64,000 nt of DNA, from contig JAISLY010000060.1 in NCBI GenBank assembly GCA_031277035.1, positions 22,446 to 86,445 on the forward strand, written 5' to 3'. The position numbers and the translations under genes were made by a program. This stretch comes from Coriobacteriales bacterium. GTDB lineage: Bacteria > Actinomycetota > Coriobacteriia > Coriobacteriales > UBA8131. Under the pieces are notes generated by a model, which saw only the letters and a list, made by a program, of their open reading frames with translations, was not told where the DNA came from and searched no databases. This document shows, piece by piece, positions 53,061 through 63,090 of the stretch (position 1 is its first letter; each line of letters begins with the position of its first letter).

Positions 53061-54806
53061 ATGACAGACCGACTCGTCACCATACGACGGGGCACGACAA
53101 GCCAAAATCTTTCGATGTGCGAGGGCCAGACCGCGTTGGAGCTGCTCCGCGAACAGGGCATTCGCTTCTCGGCGCCCTGCGGTGGCAAAGGCACCTGTGG
53201 CAAATGCGGCCTGTTTGTCCGTGATGGAGAGGGCCTGCGGTTTCTTCTTGCGTGCAAGACCCCCCTGGTCGATGGGATGATTCTTGAGCTGGGCGAGGAA
53301 TCGCCGATGCTCATTGAGGATGCCGGGCTGTCGCTTGCCGGCGTTTTTGAGCCTGATGCGAACGCGGAGGGCCTTGGTGTCGCCTTTGACATTGGAACGA
53401 CGACTTTGGCCTGCCGCCTCTTTTGTCTGGGCGGCACTGCTACGCAAGGCCCCCGCCTGCTGGCAACCGCAACGCTGGTAAACCCCCAGGCGGTTTTTGG
53501 AGCCGATGTGATCAGTCGCATCGATGCCAGCATGGCCGGACATCTGAGCGCGATGGAGGACGCTATCGCGCTCGCCCTTTCTCAACTTGCCCTGCGCCTG
53601 CGGGCCGAGGCACAGGTTGGGGCCGAGGCGGGCGGGCAGGCCAAAGGGGCGAGCGGAGCACAGGTTGGGGCCGAGACGGGCGGGCAGGCCAAAGGGGCGA
53701 GCGAGGCGCAGGTTGGGGCCGAGGCGCAGGTTGGGGCCGAGCGCATCACGCGCATCACGCTTGCGGGAAACACGGTCATGCAGCATATCGTCTGTGGCCT
53801 TGCGCCCGACTCAATCGGCGTTGCCCCCTTTAAGCCCCTGTCCCTGTTCGGCGAGCTGCGGCCGGTAAAGGGCCTGGATGTCCCCGCCTGGCTTGCACCC
53901 TGCGTGGCCGGCTACGTGGGCGGCGATATTACCTGTGGCATACTCGCCTGCGGCCTGTATGCCAGCGAGCGTCCGCAACTTCTCATCGATCTGGGCACGA
54001 ACGGCGAGATGGCTCTTGGAGATTGCACGGACATCGTCAGCTGCGCGACCGCGGCTGGCCCGGTCTTTGAAGGCGCGAATGTCCACTTCGGCATGCCGGC
54101 GCTGCCCGGGGCGATACAGGCCGTGCGTGAACAGGATGGGGCGCTTGAGATTGAGGTGATTGGAGGGGGTGAGCCGATTGGCATCTGCGGCACCGGCCTG
54201 ATTGACCTGATTGCCGTCCTGCTGCGCCGCGGCATCATCGACGAGAGCGGCCTTTTGCTGGGGCCTGACGAGCTTTCTGAACTGCCCGACCTGCCCGAGA
54301 ACCTCAGGCGTCGCGTTGGGCTTGAGGACGGCTATCCCGTCTTTTCCCTCACCGATGCCTCCGATTCCCACGCCCCCGACCACACCGCCACCTCTGACTC
54401 CACCGACCCCACCCCCACACCCGCACCCGGACGCGCCCTCTACCTCACCCAGGCCGACGTGCGAAACGTCCAGCTCGCAAAATCCGCCATCTATTCCGGC
54501 GTCATGGTGCTGCTCACAGATCGCGGCCTTGCGGCTTCTGACCTCGACGCGCTTTTCATCGCCGGCGGTTTTGGCAAGCGCCTCAGCCTCGCCAACGCCG
54601 CGACCGTGGGGCTCTTCCCAGCCGAACTTCTCAGTCGGGCCCGAGCCGTGGGCAACACCTCGATTGAGGGCGCGAGCGCCGCGCTCCTCTCCCAACAGGC
54701 CCGCGATACCCTGCAGGCGCTCACGGAGCGTTGCCGCTACCTCGAGCTTTCGGTGAACGCAAACTTCAATCAGTTCTTCACAGACTACATGACATTTGGC
54801 CTGTGA
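53061..54806 (+). CDS. ASKHA/DUF4445 corrinoid activation protein, RACo/RamA-like, with N-terminal 2Fe-2S domain
   Basis: CGGKGTCGKCGLFV...LACKTPL; GVAFDIGTTTLACRLF; LIDLGTNGEMALG; LFIAGGFGKRLSLANAATVGLFP. Confidence 0.9.
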   Translation: MTDRLVTIRRGTTSQNLSMCEGQTALELLREQGIRFSAPCGGKGTCGKCGLFVRDGEGLRFLLACKTPLVDGMILELGEESPMLIEDAGLSLAGVFEPDANAEGLGVAFDIGTTTLACRLFCLGGTATQGPRLLATATLVNPQAVFGADVISRIDASMAGHLSAMEDAIALALSQLALRLRAEAQVGAEAGGQAKGASGAQVGAETGGQAKGASEAQVGAEAQVGAERITRITLAGNTVMQHIVCGLAPDSIGVAPFKPLSLFGELRPVKGLDVPAWLAPCVAGYVGGDITCGILACGLYASERPQLLIDLGTNGEMALGDCTDIVSCATAAGPVFEGANVHFGMPALPGAIQAVREQDGALEIEVIGGGEPIGICGTGLIDLIAVLLRRGIIDESGLLLGPDELSELPDLPENLRRRVGLEDGYPVFSLTDASDSHAPDHTATSDSTDPTPTPAPGRALYLTQADVRNVQLAKSAIYSGVMVLLTDRGLAASDLDALFIAGGFGKRLSLANAATVGLFPAELLSRARAVGNTSIEGASAALLSQQARDTLQALTERCRYLELSVNANFNQFFTDYMTFGL

Positions 54807-54873
54807 GGACAGGCACAGTCGCGGCAGCTAACAGATATGTGGAGAAGGCAGACCCCTGAAGGAAAGGCCGAAC

Positions 54874-55416
54874 ATGGATGAGCACCTTGGCGAGAGACTG
54901 AAAAAACTGATTGAGAAAAGCGGCTTTGAGAGCATCGGTGCCTTTAAGGCGGCTGAGTTGAAGGTCGAGCCCGAGGTTCGAGCGATGTGCGCAGTCAACA
55001 CGTGCCAGGCCTACGGTAAGAACTGGGCCTGCCCGCCAGCCTGCGGTAGTCTTGAGGAATACGAGGAGCGCTTCTCGCACTATCTTGACGGCTACGTGTT
55101 TCAGACCATCGCGCAGATGGAGGATGCCTTTGATTTTGAGGCAATCGAGGCAGCTGGGGCCGAGCACAAACGCCGCTTTCACCTGCTGGTTGATGAAACA
55201 CGCGATTTTGGCTCAGCCACCTTGCTGCTCGGAGCCGGCCACTGCTCAATCTGCCCTGAATGCAGCTGCCCCGACGCACCCTGTCGCTTCCCGGACAAGG
55301 TCTACCCCTCAATGGAGGCCGCTGGCCTGCTGGTTTCGGCGGTTTGCAACCTGGCCGATGTGCCGTACTATCACGGCCCCGGTACTGTCGCCTTCTGCTC
55401 CGCCGCCCTGTACTAG
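54874..55416 (+). CDS. DUF2284 metal-binding protein
   Basis: CAVNTCQAYGKNWACPPACGSLEE...CSICPECSCPDAPCRFPDKVYPSMEAAGL. Confidence 0.85.
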   Translation: MDEHLGERLKKLIEKSGFESIGAFKAAELKVEPEVRAMCAVNTCQAYGKNWACPPACGSLEEYEERFSHYLDGYVFQTIAQMEDAFDFEAIEAAGAEHKRRFHLLVDETRDFGSATLLLGAGHCSICPECSCPDAPCRFPDKVYPSMEAAGLLVSAVCNLADVPYYHGPGTVAFCSAALY

Positions 55417-55504
55417 CAGCCGTTTTGCAGTGTCAGTCTTCAGAGGATTTCATTTTTTGCAGGCGTCGTTTACATCGAATTCTAAGGAGTAGCAGGGTCA
55501 TCCA

Positions 55505-55612
55505 GCGCAAACATCTCGCGAAGCGGCTGGCAAAGCGGCTCGCAAAGCGATTGGCTCAGCGATTGGCTCAGCGGCTCGAAAATCGGTTGGCTCAACGGCT
55601 TATCAGCCTACC
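55505..55612. repeat. 12-bp tandem repeats (gcggctggcaaa / gcgattggctca)
   Basis: At least 7 consecutive 12-bp units after the DUF2284 gene. Confidence 0.9.
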
Positions 55613-55631
55613 GGCTCTCCGCCAAAACCAG

Positions 55632-56369
55632 CTACGCCAAAACCAGGCCCTCCAACTCGCTGAGGCTGTGGATGACAGCAAAGTCGCCCTGCGCACCAGA
55701 TGCGGCAGAGGCCGAGGCGTCAAAGCGATGATCCCGGTCGAGCAGGACGGGGCGCAGGCCGGCAGCGCGGGCGCCGCCGACATCGGCCTGCAGATGGTCG
55801 CCCACGTGGACGGCCGACCTTGCGTCAAGCCCGAGGCGCTCTAAAGCGAGGTCGAATATCTGCCGCTGCGGCTTGTGCGCACGCACGACGGTGGACGCAA
55901 GGATGACGCTGAAGTAATGGTCAAGCCCCATACCCACGATAATCGATTCCAGGGAGCTGTCCCAGTTTGAGATAAGTCCCAGTCTGAGTCCGCGGGCGGC
56001 AAGCGCATCGAGCGTTGGGAGGGTATCGTCAAAGGGTTTCCAGGCGCCGGGGGCAAAGTAGGTCTGGTGCACCCGTTGAGCGATGCGATGAGCATGATCG
56101 GAGAGGCCGGCCAGCTCGGCAAGATATGCGTACAACTCAAGCCAGAGCGTTGTGGCCCGCTCCTCGTCAGCCCAGAAGGAATCGTCGCGCGCATACAACT
56201 CCTCGTAGCGCGCATAGACCTGCGGCATGAGGCGCGTAACGTCTGCGGCATCAAGGTGCGCGCCCACCGAGGCAGCGGCCTCAACAAAAGAGACCTCCTC
56301 GGGGATGCCCAGCGTAAGCAGCGTCTGCCCAACGTCAAAAAAGACGGCTTTGACCGGTTCGCTGCTCAT
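55632..56369 (-). CDS. HAD family hydrolase (HAD-IA, YjjG-like)
   Basis: VKAVFFDVGQTLLTLG; LGLISNWDSSLESIIVGMGLDHYF; VHVGDHLQADVGGARAAGLRPVLLDR. Confidence 0.92.
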   Translation of the reverse strand: MSSEPVKAVFFDVGQTLLTLGIPEEVSFVEAAASVGAHLDAADVTRLMPQVYARYEELYARDDSFWADEERATTLWLELYAYLAELAGLSDHAHRIAQRVHQTYFAPGAWKPFDDTLPTLDALAARGLRLGLISNWDSSLESIIVGMGLDHYFSVILASTVVRAHKPQRQIFDLALERLGLDARSAVHVGDHLQADVGGARAAGLRPVLLDRDHRFDASASAASGAQGDFAVIHSLSELEGLVLA

Positions 56370-59128
56370 GCGGAAACCAGCAATCGGGCCTGTTCAAGCG
56401 CCGTATCGATACCTGCGGCGTCCTGACCGCCAGCCTGTGCCATACCCGGTTTGCCGCCGCCGCCGCCTTTGATGAGTGGAGCAATCTGTTTGATCAGAGC
56501 GCCGGCATCAAAGCCCTTCTCAACAGCGGCCTGCGTACCCGCCGCAAGCAGAAGCGGCCTGCCACTTTTGCCTGTACCCCCCAAAACCAGAGCGCTCGCG
56601 TCGCCGAGGCGCGGGCGCAAGGCATCCCACAGAGTGCGCATGTCCTCAACCTCATTGCCATCCATCCGCGCAACAACGACCCGGTATCCCACATCAAGCG
56701 CCGCTGCCGCCATCTGCTCGATGTCGTCGAGCGCGGCCGCGCGGCGTTGTCGAGCAAGTTCACTTTCGAGCTCCTGAACACGGGCTTGCAGCGCCTCAAC
56801 GCGCCCGGCGAGCTCCAAGGGCGCTACTTTGAGCCGCGCGGCCGCGCGCTTCAGCTCTGCCTCCATGCGGTTTACGGAGGCCAGGGCGTCAAAGCTGGTC
56901 ACCGCCTCGATGCGGCGCAGGCTGGAGCCGATGCTCTGCTCGCTGATAATCTTCATGAATCCAATCTGCGCGGTGTGGGTGACATGCGTTCCACCGCACA
57001 GCTCACGGGAGGCAGGTCCGGCCTCAAGCACCCGCACCGTCTCCCCATACTTCTCACCAAAAAGCGCGGTCACGCCGTCGGCGCGGGCCTCGTCGAGCGA
57101 GGTCTCGTGGGCAGAAACGAGGGAGTCTTCCATGATGAGGATGTTCACAAGCTCCTCAACCTGGGAAAGCTGCTCGGACGTGAGGGCCTCAAAGTGTGTG
57201 AAATCGAAACGTAGACGATCCGGGGCAACAAGCGAGCCGGCCTGCTTTACATGCTCGCCCAGTATCTCGCGCAGCGCATGGTGCAGCAGATGGGTGCCCG
57301 TGTGGTTGCGCTCAATGCGCTCGCGCCGCATCGTGTCGATACGCGCGCGCACCACGTCGCCGACCGCCAGGGTTCCGTCGATGCGGCCGATGTGGGCATA
57401 GATTGCCTTCTCGTGAACCTGCGTATCCTCGACGGTAAAGACGTCCCCACTCGACGTCACCAACTCGCCGGTGTCGCCCACCTGCCCCCCCATCTCTCCG
57501 TAGAAGGGGGTGCGATCTAAGACGACCTGAGCCTGTTGGCCGTCGCTGATGCGCTCGATGGCAACGACGCGCCGCTCGCCCGTGCCCGTGCCTTTACCCT
57601 TGCCCTTGCCGTCGCCTGGGCCCTTGCCGTCGCCTGCGCCCTTGCCGTCGCCTGCGCCCGCCCGACGCGAACGCTTGCTCTCGTCACGCCCGTCCTGCTC
57701 CTCAACGATAATCGCAAGAACTCGCGCCTCGGGCAGTTCGGTATGCGCATAACCCTCAAAGCGCGTCGCGCCCTTCTCGCGCAGGATGTCAGAGAAAATC
57801 GAGCCAATCGTTGCCCAGGCATCATCCTTCAGTGCGCCACGTGCCCGTTCGCGCTGCGTGCGCATATGAGCCTCAAAGCCCTCGCGATCGACCGCAACGC
57901 CCTGCTCGGCGGCAATCTCAATCGTCAAATCGAGGGGAAAACCATATCGGTCATGCAGCTCAAAGGCGATGTTGCCGGCCAGGACGGGAGAAGTCTCGGG
58001 CGCCAGGGAGGCAAGATGGTCGTCGAGGTAGGCCTGGCCCGTGCGGATGGTGGCCGCAAAACGCTCCTCCTCAGCACGGACGATACGCTCGATAAGCACC
58101 CTGTTCTCTCTGAGCTCAGGGTAGGGGCCGCTCATCTCCTCGATAACAGCCTGCACATACTCGCCAAGGAAGGGTGGCTCGATGCCGAGCAGTTGGCCGT
58201 GACGCACGGCTCGTCTGAGCAGGCGACGCAGCACATAGCCCCGCCCCTCGTTGGCGGGCAGGATGCCATCGGCAATCATGAAGGTGACTGCTCGGGAGTG
58301 ATCGGCGCAAATCCGCAGGCTCAGATCATCCGAATCCCGAGAGCCGTAGGTCTTTTTGCTCAGACGCTCACCGATGGTAATCAGGCCACGGAGGATGTCG
58401 GTCTCATAATTGGAAGGCACGTTCTGGAGCAGAGCCGCGGTGCGCTCAAGGCCCATGCCGGTGTCGATGTTCTTCTTGGGAAGCGGCACGAGCGTCCCGT
58501 CCTCCTGCCGATCGTACTGGGTAAAGACAAGGTTCCAGTACTCGAGAAAGCGGTCGCAGTCGCAACCGGGGCCGCAGTCGGGCCGGTCGCAGCCAAAGGC
58601 GGGGCCCTGGTCGTAATACAGCTCGGAGCTCGGCCCGCAGGGGCCCGTGGGGCCGGCGACCCAGAAATTATCCTCGGCACCAAGGCGGCTGATGTGGCTC
58701 TCTGGCACGCCAAGCGACTTCCATATCTCAAAGGTCTCGTCATCGTCCAGATAGATGGTGAAGTAGAGTAGTTCGGGGTCAAAGCCAAGCACCTCGGTGG
58801 AAAACTCATAGGCCCAGGCACACATCTCCTGCTTAAAATAGGCCCCGAAGGAGAAGTTGCCCAACATCTCAAAGAAGCTCAGATGACGCCCCGTGCTGCC
58901 GATGATGTCGATGTCGGTGGTGCGGACGCATTTCTGAACGGTCGTCGTGCCGATAAAGGGGGGTTCAAGCTGGCGTTGCTGGAGAAACCAGGGCTTGAAT
59001 TGAACCATACCGGCACTGGTCAGAAGCATTGAGGGGTCATCTGGCACCAGCGAGGAGGAGGGCTGGCGCTTGCAGCCCTTCTGCTCAAAGAAGGCAAGGT
59101 ACTTCTCACGAAGCTCTGCGCTTTTCAC
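56366..59128 (-). CDS. alaS: Alanyl-tRNA synthetase
   Basis: MKSAELREKYLAFFEQKGCKRQPSSSLVPDDPSMLLTSAGMVQFKPWFL; CGGTHVTHTAQIGFMKIISEQSIGSSLRRIEAVT. Confidence 0.98.
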   Translation of the reverse strand: MKSAELREKYLAFFEQKGCKRQPSSSLVPDDPSMLLTSAGMVQFKPWFLQQRQLEPPFIGTTTVQKCVRTTDIDIIGSTGRHLSFFEMLGNFSFGAYFKQEMCAWAYEFSTEVLGFDPELLYFTIYLDDDETFEIWKSLGVPESHISRLGAEDNFWVAGPTGPCGPSSELYYDQGPAFGCDRPDCGPGCDCDRFLEYWNLVFTQYDRQEDGTLVPLPKKNIDTGMGLERTAALLQNVPSNYETDILRGLITIGERLSKKTYGSRDSDDLSLRICADHSRAVTFMIADGILPANEGRGYVLRRLLRRAVRHGQLLGIEPPFLGEYVQAVIEEMSGPYPELRENRVLIERIVRAEEERFAATIRTGQAYLDDHLASLAPETSPVLAGNIAFELHDRYGFPLDLTIEIAAEQGVAVDREGFEAHMRTQRERARGALKDDAWATIGSIFSDILREKGATRFEGYAHTELPEARVLAIIVEEQDGRDESKRSRRAGAGDGKGAGDGKGPGDGKGKGKGTGTGERRVVAIERISDGQQAQVVLDRTPFYGEMGGQVGDTGELVTSSGDVFTVEDTQVHEKAIYAHIGRIDGTLAVGDVVRARIDTMRRERIERNHTGTHLLHHALREILGEHVKQAGSLVAPDRLRFDFTHFEALTSEQLSQVEELVNILIMEDSLVSAHETSLDEARADGVTALFGEKYGETVRVLEAGPASRELCGGTHVTHTAQIGFMKIISEQSIGSSLRRIEAVTSFDALASVNRMEAELKRAAARLKVAPLELAGRVEALQARVQELESELARQRRAAALDDIEQMAAAALDVGYRVVVARMDGNEVEDMRTLWDALRPRLGDASALVLGGTGKSGRPLLLAAGTQAAVEKGFDAGALIKQIAPLIKGGGGGKPGMAQAGGQDAAGIDTALEQARLLVSA

Positions 59129-60426
59129 TCTCTTCCATCCCCCTCATCCAACAGATCCTTCTCGGTCAGTACCGCACCGGTGGCATCGGCCACTGGGTCA
59201 AAGGTGTCTTCTGCGTCGACGCCCGTGCCCGTGTCGGCACCCTTCGCATCCGCGTTCTCTCCCTTCGCCTTTTTGCCCCGTTCCCGGTTGCTGCGAAACA
59301 GCGCGCCGTTCTCCGAGACAAGCCTGCGGCCCGTATGCCGCTCAAAGTAATAGACAAAGACACTCTTGGCGGTTGCAAGGAGCGGTATGGCGGCAACCAG
59401 GCCGAGGACGCCGCCGAGGGCACCGCCTGTGAAGATGCCGACCAGCACGATGGCCGGATGAAGCTCGACGACGGCCGACATGACGCGCGGCGTAACGAAG
59501 TTATCGACAAGCTGCTGCGCGACGAGGATGGTCATGATGGCAAGCAGGGCGGCCAGCGGAGAGACAAACAGGCCAAAAAGGCCGCAGGTAGCCGCAGCGA
59601 CCCAGGGCCCAACGATGGGAATGAAGTTCATCAGTCCGACAAACAGGCCCAAAATGGCCGGGTACGGAAGGCCAATCAACGAAAAGGAAATACCGGAGAT
59701 AAGGCCCGAACAGGTGCCCTGCACAAGGATGCCGCGCAGATAGCCGCCAACGGAGCGGGCGAAGGTCGAGGAGATGAAGAGCACGTCCTCCTCAAAACGA
59801 GGCCCGATGATGACGCGCAACTCATGTCCGATGCGCGGCAGGTCCTTCAGCACCCAAAAGCCGACAACGAGGGCAACGAATGTTCCGATAAGAGCCGCGA
59901 CCATGCCCGTCCCGATGGTGATGAACTGCGAGGCCGATTCTCGCATCATGTTGACCGCCCAGGAGGAGAGCGTTCCGCCCAGCGAGGAGACGATCTGCTG
60001 GACGTTGCTGTCCTCAAGCAGGTATTGATACTGAGCATAGAACTGCTGCCACCACACGCCAGCCTGATTGATATAGCCCGGGATTAGACTGAGGAGACCC
60101 ATCAGCTGCTTCCAGATGACGGGGATGAACACCAGAATAAGAACGCCGATAATCAGGAACATGCCCGCATAGGCAATGAGGGTACCTGCCCAACGGGGCA
60201 CGCGATGGCGTGCGAGCCAGGCAACGGGGGTGCGCAAAATGAAGATAACCAGGGCGGCAATGAGAACGATGGCAATGGCGGGCAGGACGGAGCCCAGCAC
60301 ATAGCCCACCGCCACGAGCAGCGCGACGATGCCGATAATCGACCAGACGACCGCGAAGAGCCACTTGGCCCGCTCAAGGCGATCGGAGGCTTCAGAGGGG
60401 GATCGTTGGGATCTTGGTTTCGGCAT
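59125..60426 (-). CDS. AI-2E family transporter / PerM-like permease
   Basis: GLPYPAILGLFVGLMNFIPIVGPWVAA; QQLVDNFVTPRVMSAVVELHPAIVLVGIFTGGALGGVLGLVAAIP; upstream ORF extension to 60747 is likely spurious. Confidence 0.88.
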   Translation of the reverse strand: MPKPRSQRSPSEASDRLERAKWLFAVVWSIIGIVALLVAVGYVLGSVLPAIAIVLIAALVIFILRTPVAWLARHRVPRWAGTLIAYAGMFLIIGVLILVFIPVIWKQLMGLLSLIPGYINQAGVWWQQFYAQYQYLLEDSNVQQIVSSLGGTLSSWAVNMMRESASQFITIGTGMVAALIGTFVALVVGFWVLKDLPRIGHELRVIIGPRFEEDVLFISSTFARSVGGYLRGILVQGTCSGLISGISFSLIGLPYPAILGLFVGLMNFIPIVGPWVAAATCGLFGLFVSPLAALLAIMTILVAQQLVDNFVTPRVMSAVVELHPAIVLVGIFTGGALGGVLGLVAAIPLLATAKSVFVYYFERHTGRRLVSENGALFRSNRERGKKAKGENADAKGADTGTGVDAEDTFDPVADATGAVLTEKDLLDEGDGRE

Positions 60427-61126
60427 CGGGCTCCACGACATCGGAATCGTCCAGGTCGGGTACCTGGTCTGTGGCGGGGGTCTGAGAGACGGGCGGGGTT
60501 TGAGAGGTGGGCGGGATTTGAGAGGTGGGCGAAGGGGACGGAGATGGGGCCGGGGCCGGGGACGAGGCAGGGGCCGGGACAGGGGTCGGCTCATCTGGAA
60601 TGGGGGCCTGGTCGGGGGCAGAAGCCGGGGGGACAGGAGCGGACGAGGCGTCTGGCGTGGGGGCAGGCGCAGGCGTGGGGGCGGGCGCAGGCGCAGGAGC
60701 GGGCGGAATGGTCTTCTGTATCGCCTTGTCTGCCTTACGGTCAGCAAAGAGGCTTCTGACCTTATCGGTCGCGCTGGTCAGCAGATTCAGCGGGGCATCG
60801 GTGATGTCGGAGACCTTTTTCACGGCACCGGAGGCGATGTTCGTGACATCCGAGACATCCGCAAGTATCTGATCAGCACGCATGATCTCAAGATTTACCG
60901 CATCGACGGTCAGGGAGACGCGTTCCATGAGCGGATCGACGCGTTTGAAGGCGGGCTCCAGGGTATCGAGGCTGTTGTTCACGCGCTCAACGGTGGGCTC
61001 AAGGTCGTCGATAGTCTTGCGAACCCTGCGAATGGTACGGATGACCTCAATCCCGACGATGATCAGGACGACGACGAGCACCGCCGTGGCACCGATCAGT
61101 ATCTCTCTCAGCAACTCTTCGGTCAT
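60392..61126 (-). CDS. DUF948-type membrane protein with long Pro/Ala/Ser repeat tail
   Basis: TM VLVVVLIIVGIEVIRTIRRVRKTIDDLEPTVERVNNSLDTLEPAFKRVDPLMERVSLTVDAVN; tail APAPAPTPAPAPTP and TSQxPP repeats. Confidence 0.7.
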   Translation of the reverse strand: MTEELLREILIGATAVLVVVLIIVGIEVIRTIRRVRKTIDDLEPTVERVNNSLDTLEPAFKRVDPLMERVSLTVDAVNLEIMRADQILADVSDVTNIASGAVKKVSDITDAPLNLLTSATDKVRSLFADRKADKAIQKTIPPAPAPAPAPTPAPAPTPDASSAPVPPASAPDQAPIPDEPTPVPAPASSPAPAPSPSPSPTSQIPPTSQTPPVSQTPATDQVPDLDDSDVVEPDAETKIPTIPL

Positions 61127-61200
61127 GATGGCAAGCCTCCCCGTTCGATTCGCGTCCGTCGCACGACGCACAGTGTGAATGATAGCAGAGTACGGCCCTC

Positions 61201-62742
61201 TTAGCCCGCAGCTCCGTCCAAATTCGGATCGGAGGTGGGCTTGGAGCTGAGGTTGGGACTGGGATTGGGGCTGGAATCGGAGTCGGGGGCGGGGTCGGGG
61301 GCGGGGTCGGAGTCGGAGTCGGAGTCGGGAGCGGAGTCTGGCTGGAAGCCGGGATTGGAGTTTGAGCTGGGGCTGGCATCGGGGGTGGGGGTCAAAGCGG
61401 GCCTGTCGCGTTGGACGGCCTCGACGCGCCAGGCCTCCCAACCGCGTTCGCCGGGCGCATAAAAGCTCCCACGCTGAAGGCCATCGGGCAGATAGTGCTG
61501 CTCCACATAGCCACGCGCGTCGAGATGCGGATAGTGATACTTCCCATAGCCCTCTGAGCCGGGACGATGGCGGTCGCGCAGATGATTGGGGACCGCGCGA
61601 AGAGGGCCTGAGCGCACTTCGCCCAGTGCGGCAAAGATGGCATTCGTCGCAGAGTTTGACTTGGGCGCAAGCGCCAGGTAGATGGCCGCCTGGGCGAAGT
61701 TCAACTGACATTCAGGGTATCCGATACTTTCCGCCGCCTTGAAGGCAGCCTGTGCGATGAGCAGGGCCTGTGGGTCGGCGTTGCCAACGTCTTCACTCGC
61801 AAAGATGAGCATTCGCCGCGCGATGAACCGGGGATCCTCTCCGCCTTCAATCATGCGCGCCAACCAGTACACGGCCGCGTCCGGATCCGACCCGCGCATG
61901 CTCTTGATGAAGGCGGAAATCACATCGTAATGGACATCGCCTTTCTTGTCGTAGGGCAGGGCGCGGCGGGGCGTGGCGCCAAGCACATCGTCGAGGGTGA
62001 TGACCGCGAGCGGCAAAACGCCGGGGGCGTGTGCCAGGCTCTCGTCGGGGGCGTGTGACAAGGCGCTGGTGGCAAGCTCGGCGGCAAGCTCCAGAGTCGT
62101 CAGCGCTGACCGGGCGTCCCCTCCTGCCATGTTGATGATGGCCGCACGCGCCTCATCGGTAAGCTCGCAGACGCCCGCCAGTCCCCGCTCGTCAGAAAGG
62201 GCGCGGTCAAGGACAAGGGAGACGTCCTCGTCGGTAAGCGTCTTGAACTCGATGACGCGGGAACGCGAGATCAGGGCGCTGTTTACCTCGAAAAAAGGGT
62301 TTTCTGTCGTGGCGCCGATGAGAATGACAATGCGATCCTCAACCGCGTGCAGCAGCGCGTCTTGCTGTGAACGTGAGAAGCGGTGTATCTCATCGACAAA
62401 AAGGATGGTGCGCTGTTCCTGGAGCGTGAGGTTTCGTTTGGCCTCTTCGATAACGCGGCGCAGGTCGCTTACGCCGCCGGAGATTGCACTGACCTCGGTG
62501 AAGTTCGCCCTGGTCATGCCGGCGATGATGCGTGCAAGCGTGGTCTTTCCGGTACCAGCCGGACCGAAGAGAATGATGGAGGAAAGCGTGTCGCCCTCAA
62601 TGGCTCCACGCAGCCACGTGCCTTCTCCAACGACCTCGCGTTGCCCAACCAGATCGTCAAGTGTCCGAGGACGCATGCGTACGGCCAGCGGCGCGACGCT
62701 CAAAAGCGCCTCGTTCTCGATGGGTGTGAACAGGTTATCCAT
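61201..62742 (-). CDS. rarA: Replication-associated recombination protein A (AAA+)
   Basis: [81 protein letters not shown]-like; repetitive Asp/Ser/Pro C-terminal tail. Confidence 0.95.
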   Translation of the reverse strand: [513 protein letters not shown]

Positions 62743-62901
62743 GAGATGTATTGTACAACGAGCCCGTGGGGGCATGGATGGCAATTCGAAAACGGGATAG
62801 ATCATCTGATGAGGCTGGCAGGAAGGCTGCAGAAGGGCTGCAGGAGGGCGTTTCGTCCCATACCCCGGGAAGGCTGGCACAGCATGGCGGATACCATGAG
62901 A

Positions 62902-63090
62902 AAGGGTGGCTTGACGCCACCCTTTGTTCTCGGCACCTCACTCCCAAGCCGGAAGGATGAACCCACCTCAAAAAGGTGGGTACCCGCGCCCGGTTTCCAG
63001 CTTCCCCAGCAAGGAGGATACCTGTCTACCAAGGTATCTGGGCTCCCTATTCATAAATGTCGGTCCATCTAATAGACCGGACTCGAGAAT
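62902..63090. other. Array of four short hairpins upstream of the transposase gene
   Basis: AAAGGGTGGC/GCCACCCTTT; CCCACCTCAAAAAGGTGGG; GATACCT/AGGTATC; CGGTC/GACCG. Confidence 0.55.

Noticed and set aside
55260-55844. 194-aa + strand ORF containing (KRLA)n
   Set aside because: Overlaps the end of DUF2284 and runs antisense through a clear HAD hydrolase gene; composition explained by 12-bp repeats.
60427-60747. Pro/Arg-rich N-terminal extension of the AI-2E permease ORF
   Set aside because: Antisense-frame reading of DUF948 repeat DNA on the same strand; a plausible start exists at 60426.
62742-62755. Leaderless rarA transcript from a TACAAT -10 eight bases upstream of the ATG
   Set aside because: -10 position fits but no convincing -35 was found; not strong enough to report.
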